Shown here: one piece after another, positions 17,675-25,477 of the stretch
Position numbering within the stretch: position 1 is the first letter of the stretch
Layout of the letters: the number at the start of each line of letters is the position of its first letter
DNA from: Bradyrhizobium nitroreducens
Lineage (GTDB): Bacteria > Pseudomonadota > Alphaproteobacteria > Rhizobiales > Xanthobacteraceae
Assembly (NCBI RefSeq): GCF_002776695.1
Contig: NZ_LFJC01000003.1
Span: 5,653,394-5,717,393, forward strand
Direction: 5' to 3'
Length of the DNA: 64,000 bases
Notes under the pieces: model-generated
What the model was told of the DNA's origin: nothing
Database searches by the model: none
What the model saw: only the letters and a program-made list of their open reading frames with translations
Program-made: the position numbers and the translations under genes

Positions 17675-18305
17675 GCGAGCGTCCTTCATCTCGGCCGGGT
17701 CAAGACGCGCTGCTCGTCTCATCGGCCGAATGAGGGGAATCGGTCGCGAGAACTGGATGATGAAGTAGTCGTTGGACCAAAAGTCCTTTGCCGAGGCAGC
17801 GGCCTAGCCGACGAAGGCGGCGTGAGGCGAATCTATTGCCGTTCGCCGAACTTTTCAACAATTAGTGTGAATTGTCCCGTGATCTTTGCTCGTCCGAGAT
17901 TCCCTTCCGAGGACTTCGGTCTGCGACCTTGGCGCATTGTAGACGTCACTCCGAACTGTCCGCGAAAGCACGGCACGAAGCATGGAACTAACGTAGCAGG
18001 AGCTCCGCGACGCCGGCTTCATTGTAATCGCCAGCGATGCCAGCATCTAATCAGCGGTCAGCACCGGTAGCGGTTTGTCGCATACACTTTCGTGACGCGA
18101 TCGGCCCTACGTGAGCACAGACACCCGTGAATTGCGGGCAATGTCCGCTTCACTCCGATGCTCCCATTTGAGCAACTGCGGCAATGAGCGATGGGCCAAA
18201 GAAGGCTGAGCTGCCAGTGGGATTGTCTCGATGGTCTTCCTCACAAGGCCCGCAATGCATTTTGAATCCGCCCATCGCTTCGACCTCAAGCCCCGTTCCG
18301 ACCGG
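17675..18305. other. Gene-poor gap with no supported feature
   Basis: About 630 bp between the unknown protein and the ImmA-like gene. Reading frames on both strands are short. A minus-strand frame at 18107-18270 (including AGLVRKTIETIPLAAQ) could be a relic but overlaps the end of the immA-like gene in another frame and has no start of its own. No hairpin with a T run is evident. Confidence 0.4.
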
Positions 18306-19079
18306 TTACTCGCGCAGCATCTTGGAGTCGTTGAAGAACAGAATCGTGCATATCTGATCGGCGGCCACGCGGAAGGTTTCCTCATAAATCTCGAAATCGT
18401 CGGCGCCTCTGCGGTCGAACCACGCATCGGCACCGATGCGCCTCGGGCCACCTTTGTCCTCGTTCTTGCCGAACAGGGCGGCGAAAGCAAAACTCTCATG
18501 ATCCAATTCCTGCTTAGGAAACCAGTGTTCCGGCACGCTCGGGGCTCTCCTGAACCAGGCCCGCCCGTGCTGGGAATGGGAAACCAGCATGATGGGAAAT
18601 CGATCGGTCTCGACGATCTTCAAGGCCGTTGCAGTAGCACTCGCATCGAAGGCCTCGGCCGTCTCCCGCACGAACTTCAGCGTCGGGCGAGGACAGGCCT
18701 TGAGCATCGGCTCGAGCAGATAACGCGGCAGCAGCAGGTCCGACGCGTAGTCATCGGCTACGCGTTCGGGATCCGTTACGGAGCGCCGTCGATTGCCGAT
18801 CTCATCCGTCCGGCAGATCAGGCAGCGTCCGCGGTGATGATGCCAATGCCCGAGTTCATGAGCTATCGAAAACCGCTTCCGACGAGGTGTTGCCTTGGAA
18901 TCCACCGTAATGATGGCACGGCCGCCCTGACCCACGATCCTCGCTTCGCACGAATGCAATTCGCGGTACTTTATGCGCGCACCAAGCTCCCAAGCGATGG
19001 CGTGCAGATCGATCTCTTCCGGACGCTCTATCCCGAAGTCCTGCAATAATTGCTCGGGAAGAGTCAGGCGTCGGCTCAC
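18306..19079 (-). CDS. ImmA/IrrE-family metallo-endopeptidase
   Basis: 257 residues from a GTG start at 19079, whose GTGA overlaps the stop of the upstream gene by 4 bases; a longer reading from 19106 is possible. The zinc protease motif HELGHWHHHR (His74, Glu75, His78) follows an ITVDSKATPRRKRFSIA segment, and a helix ADDYASDLLLPRYLL supplies the third ligand region; this is the ImmA/IrrE (COG2856) domain. Such proteases cleave repressors in mobile elements and stress circuits, usually an adjacent DNA-binding protein. The residues after 150 are family-typical but unassigned. Context: last gene of a triad with a sigma-like protein and a small helical protein, divergent from the ubiquitin-like operon. 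Confidence 0.83.
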   Translation of the reverse strand: MSRRLTLPEQLLQDFGIERPEEIDLHAIAWELGARIKYRELHSCEARIVGQGGRAIITVDSKATPRRKRFSIAHELGHWHHHRGRCLICRTDEIGNRRRSVTDPERVADDYASDLLLPRYLLEPMLKACPRPTLKFVRETAEAFDASATATALKIVETDRFPIMLVSHSQHGRAWFRRAPSVPEHWFPKQELDHESFAFAALFGKNEDKGGPRRIGADAWFDRRGADDFEIYEETFRVAADQICTILFFNDSKMLRE

Positions 19080-19468
19080 GACCGGTCTCGATCCTGCGCT
19101 TCCCATGCGTCGAGCTCCGCCAGGTCTTCGTCCAAACTGGCCGCATCCGCCTCCGCGTTCGCCGTCCCGCTTCTTGCGGCGAGCGTCATCTTCTTGTCCA
19201 GAGCCGGGTCCGACTTCCGCAATGTATTCACCCTGTGTCCGTCCGTCCTCGGGCGGATCGCCGCGGCGCCTGCCGCGTCCAGCGCGACGTCGGCTTTCGC
19301 CCGCGCCAGCCGCAGCTTCCCGACCATCCCTTTCGCTTGAGCCAGGCTTTTTCGCGATGCAGCAACGTCGGCGGCTCCAACGAGCGCGGCGGCTTCCGCT
19401 CCGCTCATTCCCAAGATCTCTTCGATTATCGCATCGTCGAGCCGGTCGACACGCTCTTTGTCGCTCAT
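19076..19468 (-). CDS. Small helical protein between sigma-like and ImmA genes
   Basis: 130 residues, rich in Ala, Asp and Lys, no cysteine. Predicted helices at 8-30 (RVDRLDDAIIEEILGMSGAE) and 38-65 (SRKSLAQAKGMVGKLRLARA), then a flexible acidic C-terminus. No family recognised. It starts 10 bp after the sigma-like gene and its stop overlaps the ImmA start by 4 bases, so the three are co-translated. An anti-sigma, adaptor or ImmA-substrate role is possible by position only; the sequence does not show one. Confidence 0.55.
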   Translation of the reverse strand: MSDKERVDRLDDAIIEEILGMSGAEAAALVGAADVAASRKSLAQAKGMVGKLRLARAKADVALDAAGAAAIRPRTDGHRVNTLRKSDPALDKKMTLAARSGTANAEADAASLDEDLAELDAWEAQDRDRS

Positions 19469-19478
19469 CGTCGCATCC

Positions 19479-20084
19479 TCAAAGTGGCACGCCGCTTGGA
19501 AAGCCTACCTGCAATTTACGAATCCATCGTTTCCGCACTGCAGCCAATCCCTTGGTGTCGGTCCCAAGCACACTCTCCAGATCCTTTCCGCGGTATCCGT
19601 CGGCCAACGCCTCGACCAGCAGTTCGAGCTCGTAGTCTCCGGCGACGAGCTTGCCCGCCCGCTCGATTTCCTTCGCATACACGGTCCGTGCCAGAGCTTG
19701 GTCCTCGGGAGAAGGCGTAGCACGGTCCACCGGTTCCGAAGAGTCGCCGCTGCCATACTCAGGCACGTAGACCAGTTCGAGCCCGGCCCCATCCCTCGCC
19801 CTCTTGCGGGCGCGGGGCATCTCGGAAGCGATACTCTTGACGGTGCCGGCCAGAAATTCGACGATCCCGACGTCGACGCTGCAGGTCCGGCTCGACAGGA
19901 CCCTGAGAAAGGCCTCCTGCCGCAGGTCGTCTTCGGTCATATCGGTGCGAGGCGCGAAATAGCGCACGATGGCCGTCAACCGACGATGGTCGTCGTCGGT
20001 CAGGCCTTCGAGCATCGCCCGGATCTGCTCCGCCGTGTGGCGGGCACCGCCCGGGCCCTCTCCATCGATATCGTCGGACCTCAT
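19479..20084 (-). CDS. Sigma-70-like (ECF-type) factor
   Basis: 201 residues. Residues 20-95 look like a sigma region 2: LTAIVRYFAPRTDMTEDDLRQEAFLRVLSS, where DDLRQEAFLRVL is the core-binding helix, then EFLAGTVKSIASEMPRARKR. Residues 150-195 (LELLVEALADGYRGKDLESV, then AVRKRWIRKL) fit region 4, the -35-binding helix-turn-helix. The linker is acidic and longer than usual. ECF factors are normally held by an anti-sigma; none of the usual kind is adjacent, but a metalloprotease is. First gene of the triad, divergent from the Ubl operon, so it may switch on that operon. The sequence is divergent and the assignment moderate. Confidence 0.6.
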   Translation of the reverse strand: MRSDDIDGEGPGGARHTAEQIRAMLEGLTDDDHRRLTAIVRYFAPRTDMTEDDLRQEAFLRVLSSRTCSVDVGIVEFLAGTVKSIASEMPRARKRARDGAGLELVYVPEYGSGDSSEPVDRATPSPEDQALARTVYAKEIERAGKLVAGDYELELLVEALADGYRGKDLESVLGTDTKGLAAVRKRWIRKLQVGFPSGVPL

Positions 20085-20248
20085 GAGGCCCCCAGCTGGG
20101 CAACCCTATCTTCGAATGCGCGACCGGCGCCGAATTCGGACGAAAAATTTCGTGTCCGAGTCCGGCTCGGCGAGCGCAGATCTTTGTAGATGGCAGCCAA
20201 TCCGCTGTCCACGCAACCTTGGGCTTAGGCCAGAGAGGATAGCTACCC
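20085..20248. promoter_or_regulatory. Divergent promoter region with an inverted repeat
   Basis: 164 bp between the sigma-like gene (minus) and the Ubl gene (plus). At 20136-20159 lies an imperfect palindrome: TCGGAC-GAAA-AA-TTTC-GT-GTCCGA, an AT-rich core in a GC-rich gap, suitable as an operator serving both directions. A ribosome-binding site (AGAGAGGA) precedes the Ubl ATG at 20249. Confidence 0.5.
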
Positions 20249-20689
20249 ATGTCCGAACACGGAAACAAGACCGCCGATGAGCTCGAACGCGAGGCGAAAT
20301 TCCTGAAGAAGGAAATCGAAGGCGTCGACGAGGTCATCCGTTCAGAGGAGAAGATCAAGCACGATCTCGAAGAGCGCGAGCACGAGCTTGAAGAAGAGGC
20401 TCGTCGCGAGCGCGAGAAGGACCACGATCACGGTCACGACCACCGCGTCCGGATCACCGTGGTGGTGAACGGTCAGCCGACCGTCGTCGAGGCCAAGGAA
20501 GACGAAACGCTGGCCGAGGTCCGCAAGAAGGCGTTGCACGATACCCAGAACGTGGCCCAGCCGCCGGAAAACTGGGAGATCAAGAACGAGGCCGGCACCC
20601 TGCTCGATCCCGAAAAGCGTGTGGGCGAATATCATTTCGGCAAGGAAACGACCCTGTTCCTGAGCCTGAAAGCGGGGGTGGCCGGTTGA
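20249..20689 (+). CDS. Ubiquitin-like modifier with acidic coiled-coil N-terminus
   Basis: 146 residues. Residues 1-58 form a highly charged helix (KTADELEREAKFLKKEIEG and a run of Glu/Arg), followed by a His-rich linker (KDHDHGHDH) and, from about residue 66, a beta-grasp domain: VRITVVVNGQPTVVEA, helix DETLAEVRKKALHDTQN, then NWEIKNEAGTLLDPEKRVGEY and TTLFLSLKAGVAG. That is the ubiquitin pattern with a C-terminal Gly at the very end, so no processing is needed before activation. It heads an operon with E2-, JAB- and E1-like genes, which identifies it as the modifier. Related to the DUF2604-type prokaryotic ubiquitin-like proteins; that link is from memory of the pattern. The stop TGA overlaps the next start. 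Confidence 0.82.
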   Translation: MSEHGNKTADELEREAKFLKKEIEGVDEVIRSEEKIKHDLEEREHELEEEARREREKDHDHGHDHRVRITVVVNGQPTVVEAKEDETLAEVRKKALHDTQNVAQPPENWEIKNEAGTLLDPEKRVGEYHFGKETTLFLSLKAGVAG

Positions 20690-21300
20690 CCGCAGCGCCA
20701 CAGGTCGTGGATCCCGAGGTCTCGCGAGCCAAATTCGATCGCGAGGTCGCCGCCTACCGCATGCTGGAGGCGACCTACCGAAAGCGCGGTTGGCTTCTGC
20801 TCGGCGCCACGTTTCCGGAGGTCTTCGTCGCGTTCGCCGCGACCAAGATCAAGCCGGCGCCGATCGTCGCCGCCGTGATCGTCGACTTTACCGATTACGA
20901 TCTGCAACCCCCATCGGTCCGCTTTGTCGACCCCTTCACACGCGAGCGGCTGACGGCGTCGAACGTCGGCTTCCAGATGCTCAGGCGTCCTGCCATGCCC
21001 GGTGCTCCGCCCGAGATGATCGCGGCGATGATTCAGCAAGGCGCGATCCAGCTGTCCGCGATGCTACAGGCGAACAAGCCGGACGATTTTCCCTTCCTGT
21101 GCCTGCCCGGGGTCCGCGAATATCACGACAATCCAGCCCACACGGGGGATTCATGGCTACTGCATCGGGGTTCTGGCGAAGGCTCCTTGGTCTTCATTCT
21201 GGAAAAGATCTGGATCTACGGGGCAGATCCTCTCGCTGCGTACAACATCCAGATTCAGATACAGGGCCTCGCCCCGAACCCGATGGGAATCCCGGAATGA
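20686..21300 (+). CDS. E2-like conjugating enzyme of the Ubl operon
   Basis: 204 residues from a TTG start that overlaps the Ubl stop by 4 bases. The N-terminal half (AKFDREVAAYRMLE, then WLLLGATFPEVFVAFAA) has the helix-plus-strands layout of prokaryotic E2-like proteins. The key segment is FPFLCLPGVREYHDN, then HTGDSWLLHR: Cys139 is the only cysteine in the chain and sits where an E2 carries its thioester Cys; His147, His152 and Trp157 follow closely and may assist. Role: accept the modifier from E1 and pass it to a target. The gene lies between Ubl and JAB genes. Such E2-like families are very divergent, so the call rests heavily on operon context and the lone Cys. Confidence 0.7.
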   Translation: MTAAPQVVDPEVSRAKFDREVAAYRMLEATYRKRGWLLLGATFPEVFVAFAATKIKPAPIVAAVIVDFTDYDLQPPSVRFVDPFTRERLTASNVGFQMLRRPAMPGAPPEMIAAMIQQGAIQLSAMLQANKPDDFPFLCLPGVREYHDNPAHTGDSWLLHRGSGEGSLVFILEKIWIYGADPLAAYNIQIQIQGLAPNPMGIPE

Positions 21301-21785
21301 TGCGTCTGGTCGACGTCGAGAAGGTCGTCGTCAAGCGGCGCGACGCCCAAATCGTCCACAAGCACCTGCGCGACGTCGGTCGGCAAGGCTACGAAGGCCT
21401 CGGGCTTTGGGTCGGAAGACAGAACGGCGCGGTATTTCAGGTCGATCAGGCCGTTATTCCCGCGCAGCGCCACATCCGCACCGCCGACGGTGTATGCGTC
21501 ATCACCGGCGCCGAGGAGCTCCATCGCATCAACGTCTGGCTATACCGCAACGGCCTGTCGCTGATCGCGCAAATCCACAGCCACCCCGGCCGCGCCTACC
21601 ACTCGAGCACCGACGACGAATTCGCGGTCGCGACCACGGTCGGGTGCTTCTCGCTCGTGGTGCCGGACTTCGCTTCCGGCGTGTTCGATATCGGCCGGCT
21701 TGCGTCCTATCGGCTGGACGGCTCGGGCCATTGGCGGGAAATCGCGCCGTCGCGCGCCGCCCAAACGATCGTGATCGAGGACTAG
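21297..21785 (+). CDS. JAB/MPN-domain deubiquitinase-like protease
   Basis: 162 residues from ATG at 21297, whose ATGA overlaps the E2-like stop. The full JAMM zinc motif is present: Glu33 in GYEGLGLWVG, then IHSHPGRAYH, with Ser104 and Asp107 (H-x-H-P-x6-S-x2-D). The length is that of a bare catalytic JAB domain. In bacterial Ubl operons this enzyme removes the modifier from targets or trims its precursor; because this Ubl already ends in Gly, removal is the likelier job. Tight coupling to E2 and E1 genes fits one complex or pathway. Confidence 0.87.
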   Translation: MMRLVDVEKVVVKRRDAQIVHKHLRDVGRQGYEGLGLWVGRQNGAVFQVDQAVIPAQRHIRTADGVCVITGAEELHRINVWLYRNGLSLIAQIHSHPGRAYHSSTDDEFAVATTVGCFSLVVPDFASGVFDIGRLASYRLDGSGHWREIAPSRAAQTIVIED

Positions 21786-21786
21786 A

Positions 21787-23334
21787 ATGGCCTTCGCGAA
21801 TTTCTTCGACCGGACCGCTACGGCCGCGTCCCAGGTCCTCCTGAACTTCAATCTGGAAGCGTACAAGGCGACGCTGTCCGGACACGTGATCGGCCTGGCC
21901 TTCGACGAGGCGGCAGCCGCGTCGCCGGAAGGACGCGCGACATTGGACCTCTGCGTCAGGATACTCGCGCGGCTCTACCCGACGATCTCCATTGCATGTG
22001 CCGGCGGCGAGGCGGAGAAATACCGGAAAGAATTGGAGGGACTGGCTCGCAAGATCAACGACCGTATCGATGTCGAGCGCGACATCACGCGCTCGAGCAT
22101 CGCGATCGTCGTCGGCTCGACCGATACCGCCGGCGCCATGACCAAGATATTCGCCGGATCGGACGGCTGGCGCGCTTTGATCTCCGCAGACGGCCCGCTC
22201 GGCTCCGGCGCGACCACGAACCCGTTTGGCGCCGGCGCTGCTGCCTGCTTCGCGACCGCGAACGTCTTTCGGTTCGTCTTTGCCGGACAGCTTACACGCG
22301 GGGAGCTGGACCAGTGGATCGACGTCTCTCTGTTCGACTACGGCCAAGCCGGCGCGCAAAATCCGCCCCTCCCCGCCGAGATCGACCTCGGCGACGCGTA
22401 TCTCGTCGGACTCGGTGCGATCGGACACGGTGCGATGTGGGCGCTAAGCCGCGTTCCTGGTCTCACGGGAGCTCTCCATGCGGTCGACCATGACACGATC
22501 GATCTATCGAACCTGCAGCGATACGTCATGGCCGTTCAGAAGGACGTCGGTCAGCCTAAATCCCGCCTGGCGCAACGAATCCTCAAGAGAAAAGGCCTCA
22601 GCGTCGCCGGGCAGCCCATGACATGGAGCGACTACGTCGGCAGCCGTCAGAAGCGGCACTTCGAACGCGTCGCGGTCGCGCTCGACAACGGGCCGGACCG
22701 CATCGGCGTACAGGCTTCGTTGCCCCGCTGGATCGTGAACGCCTGGACCCAGCAGCTCGACCTCGGGATCTCAAGACACGGCTTCGACGACGGCAAGGCG
22801 TGCCTCGCCTGCCTCTACATGCCGACGGGGACGATCAAGAGCGAAGACGAAAAGGTCGCCGAAGAACTGAGACTTCCCGAAGCGAAGATGGAGGTACGCG
22901 CGCTCCTGCAGAACAGCGCCGGCGTCTCCGACAATTTTGTCCAGAGGGTCGCGACCGCCTTCAACGTCCCCTATGCCGATCTATCGTCGTTCGTCGGTCA
23001 GCCGCTGCGCACCTTTTACCAGAAGGCGATTTGCGGCGGGTTCATGATCGGGCTGACCGGCATCGGCAATGCCGGCACGGCCATCGTTCCGATGGCGTTT
23101 CAATCCGCGCTTGCGGGATTGGGTCTGGCCGCGGACCTCGTCAAGCATGCCGCAGGTCTGCCGGTCCCATCGGCGACCAGCACACGGATCAATCTCATGC
23201 GGCCGTTCGCCGCCGTTCTTGCCGACCCGCACGCTCAAGACACGTCAGGCAGGTGCATCTGCCGCGACCAGGATTTCCTGGACGCCTATCGAAGAAAGTA
23301 TCCGCCGGGCGGTACAACGCGGCGGAAGAGATAA
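21787..23334 (+). CDS. E1-like (ThiF-fold) activating enzyme
   Basis: 515 residues, beginning 1 bp after the JAB stop. Residues 1-195 form an N-terminal domain (NPFGAGAAACFATANVF near 145-161) found before the ThiF domain in ubiquitin-like operons. The adenylation domain follows: glycine-rich YLVGLGAIGHGAM (205-217), the acidic VDHDTIDLSNLQRYV (233-247, Asp236, Asn242, Arg245), VGQPKSRLA (Lys258) and ALDNGPDR (Asp300). Zinc ligands are Cys339/Cys342 and Cys490/Cys492. Cys416 in KAICGGFM is the candidate thioester cysteine. It activates the modifier at the expense of ATP and hands it to the E2-like protein. It ends the core operon; the next gene starts after 102 bp. Confidence 0.87.
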   Translation: MAFANFFDRTATAASQVLLNFNLEAYKATLSGHVIGLAFDEAAAASPEGRATLDLCVRILARLYPTISIACAGGEAEKYRKELEGLARKINDRIDVERDITRSSIAIVVGSTDTAGAMTKIFAGSDGWRALISADGPLGSGATTNPFGAGAAACFATANVFRFVFAGQLTRGELDQWIDVSLFDYGQAGAQNPPLPAEIDLGDAYLVGLGAIGHGAMWALSRVPGLTGALHAVDHDTIDLSNLQRYVMAVQKDVGQPKSRLAQRILKRKGLSVAGQPMTWSDYVGSRQKRHFERVAVALDNGPDRIGVQASLPRWIVNAWTQQLDLGISRHGFDDGKACLACLYMPTGTIKSEDEKVAEELRLPEAKMEVRALLQNSAGVSDNFVQRVATAFNVPYADLSSFVGQPLRTFYQKAICGGFMIGLTGIGNAGTAIVPMAFQSALAGLGLAADLVKHAAGLPVPSATSTRINLMRPFAAVLADPHAQDTSGRCICRDQDFLDAYRRKYPPGGTTRRKR

Positions 23335-23436
23335 GCTCGACCCTTTCGGGCCGAGAGCAGTTTCACGCCGATAGCCGCTTGCCGATCTCACGCTCTATGA
23401 TGCGCACGGCGCCGAATCGTTCGACAGGAATCAGCG

Positions 23437-23970
23437 ATGAAGATCGCATATCGTTCCGACCATCGGAAACCGTTCAAGAGCGCGGACGTCATGGAAACGG
23501 GCGGTGACCATCTCGACGTCGCCGATTTTCCGGACATCTCGCGCAAAGCCGAGATGGCGTTGCGGAACAGCCCCGAGCATAGCGATATCCGCGCCAACGC
23601 GCTCTATCTCTACTCGGATCCGCAAATGGCCGAACAGGACTGGCGGCACCGCGGCAAAGGCGTGCGCACCCTCTACAAGGTGTCTTTCGAGGACGACGAC
23701 CTGCTCCACACCGGGGACTTGGATACATTCGATCGCGTTGCGAAGGACATCGCAGCGGGGAATAAACCGTCCGTCAACGTCGAGAAGTATTGGGCCGGAT
23801 GCAGCCCTTCCAGATATTCGGAGCATCTGGTCCGCAAGGCAACCGTCATTGAGATCGTGCGGGAAGCCGCAAGCTGGAAATCGTTTTATCGGACCGCGGT
23901 CGAGAGGCTTCGCGACGAGCCCGGCAACGCGTACTGGTACCGCAATCAGACGCTGGACCGGAAGGATTAG
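23437..23970 (+). CDS. Possible ADP-ribosyltransferase-fold protein
   Basis: 177 residues with no family I can name firmly. It opens MKIAYRSDHRKPF, then RANALYLYSDPQMAEQDWRH, VRTLYKVSFEDDDLLHTGDL, VEKYWAGC and SEHLVRKATVIEIV. This order (an early Arg in YRS, a central LYKV...LLHTGD and a late Glu before a hydrophobic strand) resembles small ART-fold and RES/DUF-type NAD-using toxins. It could equally be a fold adaptor. ATG at 23437 with AGGAAT nearby. It is followed after 5 bp by the transglutaminase-like gene and then SIR2, making a second tight unit behind the Ubl operon. Confidence 0.5.
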   Translation: MKIAYRSDHRKPFKSADVMETGGDHLDVADFPDISRKAEMALRNSPEHSDIRANALYLYSDPQMAEQDWRHRGKGVRTLYKVSFEDDDLLHTGDLDTFDRVAKDIAAGNKPSVNVEKYWAGCSPSRYSEHLVRKATVIEIVREAASWKSFYRTAVERLRDEPGNAYWYRNQTLDRKD

Positions 23971-23975
23971 GGATC

Positions 23976-24557
23976 ATGGGCCAGGCGAAGCACCGGCGCA
24001 CGCAGATTGACGGTTGGAAAGCCACCCTCTCGCCCACCGAGGTCCAGATCGCCGAAGCGGCGCAGCGCTTGCTCGAGCGTTTCATCGAGCCCGATGAAGC
24101 CACCGGCATGTGCTATCGCATGACGTTCCTGCTGCACCTGTACCTCGCAGAGCTAGGCATCGGCACGACGCCGGTCGTGGGCTACGTCAACGACGGGACG
24201 GACGACGCGATGATATCCCACGCGTGGCTCGGGTACGAAGGAAAGAAGACCGATTTGACCCTTGCGCGGGCCGAGCGCCCCGACCTCAATCCGCTCGGCG
24301 AGGTACTGATCCTGGATTTTCCTGTTCGGCAGGGGCACAAGTACACCTATCACATCACCAAATCGGAGGCGGCAACTGCGTTGGAGGAGAAGTGGCTCGC
24401 CCAGCCGCGATCGGCCGGCGTCGTTCTGAGCAAGCGCACCGAGCATGAAATGATGGCGGGACTTGCGCAGAGCCGGCAACGAATGCGGGTGTATCTCGAC
24501 AACGCTCCTGATAGGCTCACCTACAGATTCTTTTCGGACATGTTGGATAGGCCATGA
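23976..24557 (+). CDS. Transglutaminase/cysteine-protease-like protein
   Basis: 193 residues. Starts MGQAKHRRTQ, then a helix (PTEVQIAEAAQRLLERF) and a catalytic core: GMCYRMTFLLHLYL (Cys46), VVGYVNDGTDDAMISHAWLG (His82) and KTDLTLA (Asp93). The Cys-helix, His-Ala-Trp and Asp order is that of the transglutaminase-like, papain-like fold. Such enzymes cut or join isopeptide bonds, which makes placement beside a ubiquitin-like system notable: it could remove the modifier or process a partner. Substrate unknown. It overlaps the SIR2 gene start by 4 bases (ATGA). Confidence 0.6.
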   Translation: MGQAKHRRTQIDGWKATLSPTEVQIAEAAQRLLERFIEPDEATGMCYRMTFLLHLYLAELGIGTTPVVGYVNDGTDDAMISHAWLGYEGKKTDLTLARAERPDLNPLGEVLILDFPVRQGHKYTYHITKSEAATALEEKWLAQPRSAGVVLSKRTEHEMMAGLAQSRQRMRVYLDNAPDRLTYRFFSDMLDRP

Positions 24558-25477
24558 CCTTCATGCTGCTCACCGGCGCGGGGTTCTCCCATAACTGGGG
24601 CGCACCGCTGGCATCGCAGGTGTTCAGTTCGGTCTTGAGCGATCGCGATATCGATGGAGAGACGCGCGAGAGGCTGATTGCTTCGGGCGGCGCATTCGAG
24701 GCCGTTATGGCCGATTTTCAGATTTCGAGCGATCCCGAGGACCAGAAGCGCTACGAAGCGCTGCTCACGTCGGTGGTCGGGATCTTCAACGGCATGAACC
24801 AATCCTTCATGCAGACCCAGTTCGAATTTGAGAACCCGCCAAGCGTCCAGCATTCCATGGCTGCTTTCCTGAGCCGGTTTCACGCCATCTTCACGCTCAA
24901 TCAGGACACTCTGTTGGAGCAGCATTACAATCCGCACATCGGGCCGCCGATGAACTGGGGTCATCTCCAATGTCCCGGCATGCGTTACTTGCAGCCTTAT
25001 ACGCCGACCGGCTCGCGACACGACAAGTTCGCGATTATGGAGCCCCATCCACCCTTTGCCACCATCCCCGGGAGCGGCGCGCAGCCTTACGTGAAACTCC
25101 ACGGTTCCGTGAATTGGGTAGAGTCCAATCGCGGCAAGCGCATCATCATCATGGGTGGTGCAAAAGCCATCAGCATAGGCCGCTTTCCGGTTTTGACCTG
25201 GTACCACGACGAGTTTCGCAGAATGCTCGCACGACCATCGGCTCGGTTGATGGTGATCGGCTACAGCTTCAGCGACGAGCACATCAACGACGCCATCGTC
25301 GATGGCCTTGCTTCTCATCTGAAACTGTTCGTCGTCGATCCCACCCCATTCCAGGCCATCGATCGAGACAAGCGCATCGACCGGAAGCAGATTATAGGGA
25401 TGATGAATACGCCGCTGAAAGACATCTTCGGCGGCAACCGCTACGCCCACACCGAGATCTCGAAGTTCTTTAGCTGA
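24554..25477 (+). CDS. SIR2-domain protein, probable NAD-depleting effector
   Basis: 307 residues, close to the length of a stand-alone SIR2-like domain. NAD-binding start FMLLTGAGFSHNWGAP (Gly8-Ala-Gly10-Phe-Ser), then FTLNQDTLLE (Asn116, Asp118) and VKLHGSVNW (His183, the catalytic base), with VIGYSFSDEHINDAI near 235-250. This is the SIR2_2-like family used in Thoeris, DSR and other anti-phage systems to drain NAD. No transmembrane segment. ATG overlaps the transglutaminase-like stop. Its place behind a conjugation operon suggests it is the killing module or a target of modification; that is inference. Confidence 0.82.
   Translation: MTFMLLTGAGFSHNWGAPLASQVFSSVLSDRDIDGETRERLIASGGAFEAVMADFQISSDPEDQKRYEALLTSVVGIFNGMNQSFMQTQFEFENPPSVQHSMAAFLSRFHAIFTLNQDTLLEQHYNPHIGPPMNWGHLQCPGMRYLQPYTPTGSRHDKFAIMEPHPPFATIPGSGAQPYVKLHGSVNWVESNRGKRIIIMGGAKAISIGRFPVLTWYHDEFRRMLARPSARLMVIGYSFSDEHINDAIVDGLASHLKLFVVDPTPFQAIDRDKRIDRKQIIGMMNTPLKDIFGGNRYAHTEISKFFS

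Noticed and set aside
20249..23334. Type II CBASS operon
   Set aside because: E1, E2 and JAB resemble CBASS Cap2/Cap3 partners, but no CD-NTase is present and a dedicated Ubl gene is; it is a ubiquitin-like conjugation operon.
23335..23359. Terminator between the E1 gene and the next unit
   Set aside because: A short stem (CTCGACCC/GGGCCGAG with one mismatch) exists but no T run follows; read-through into the effector unit is likely.
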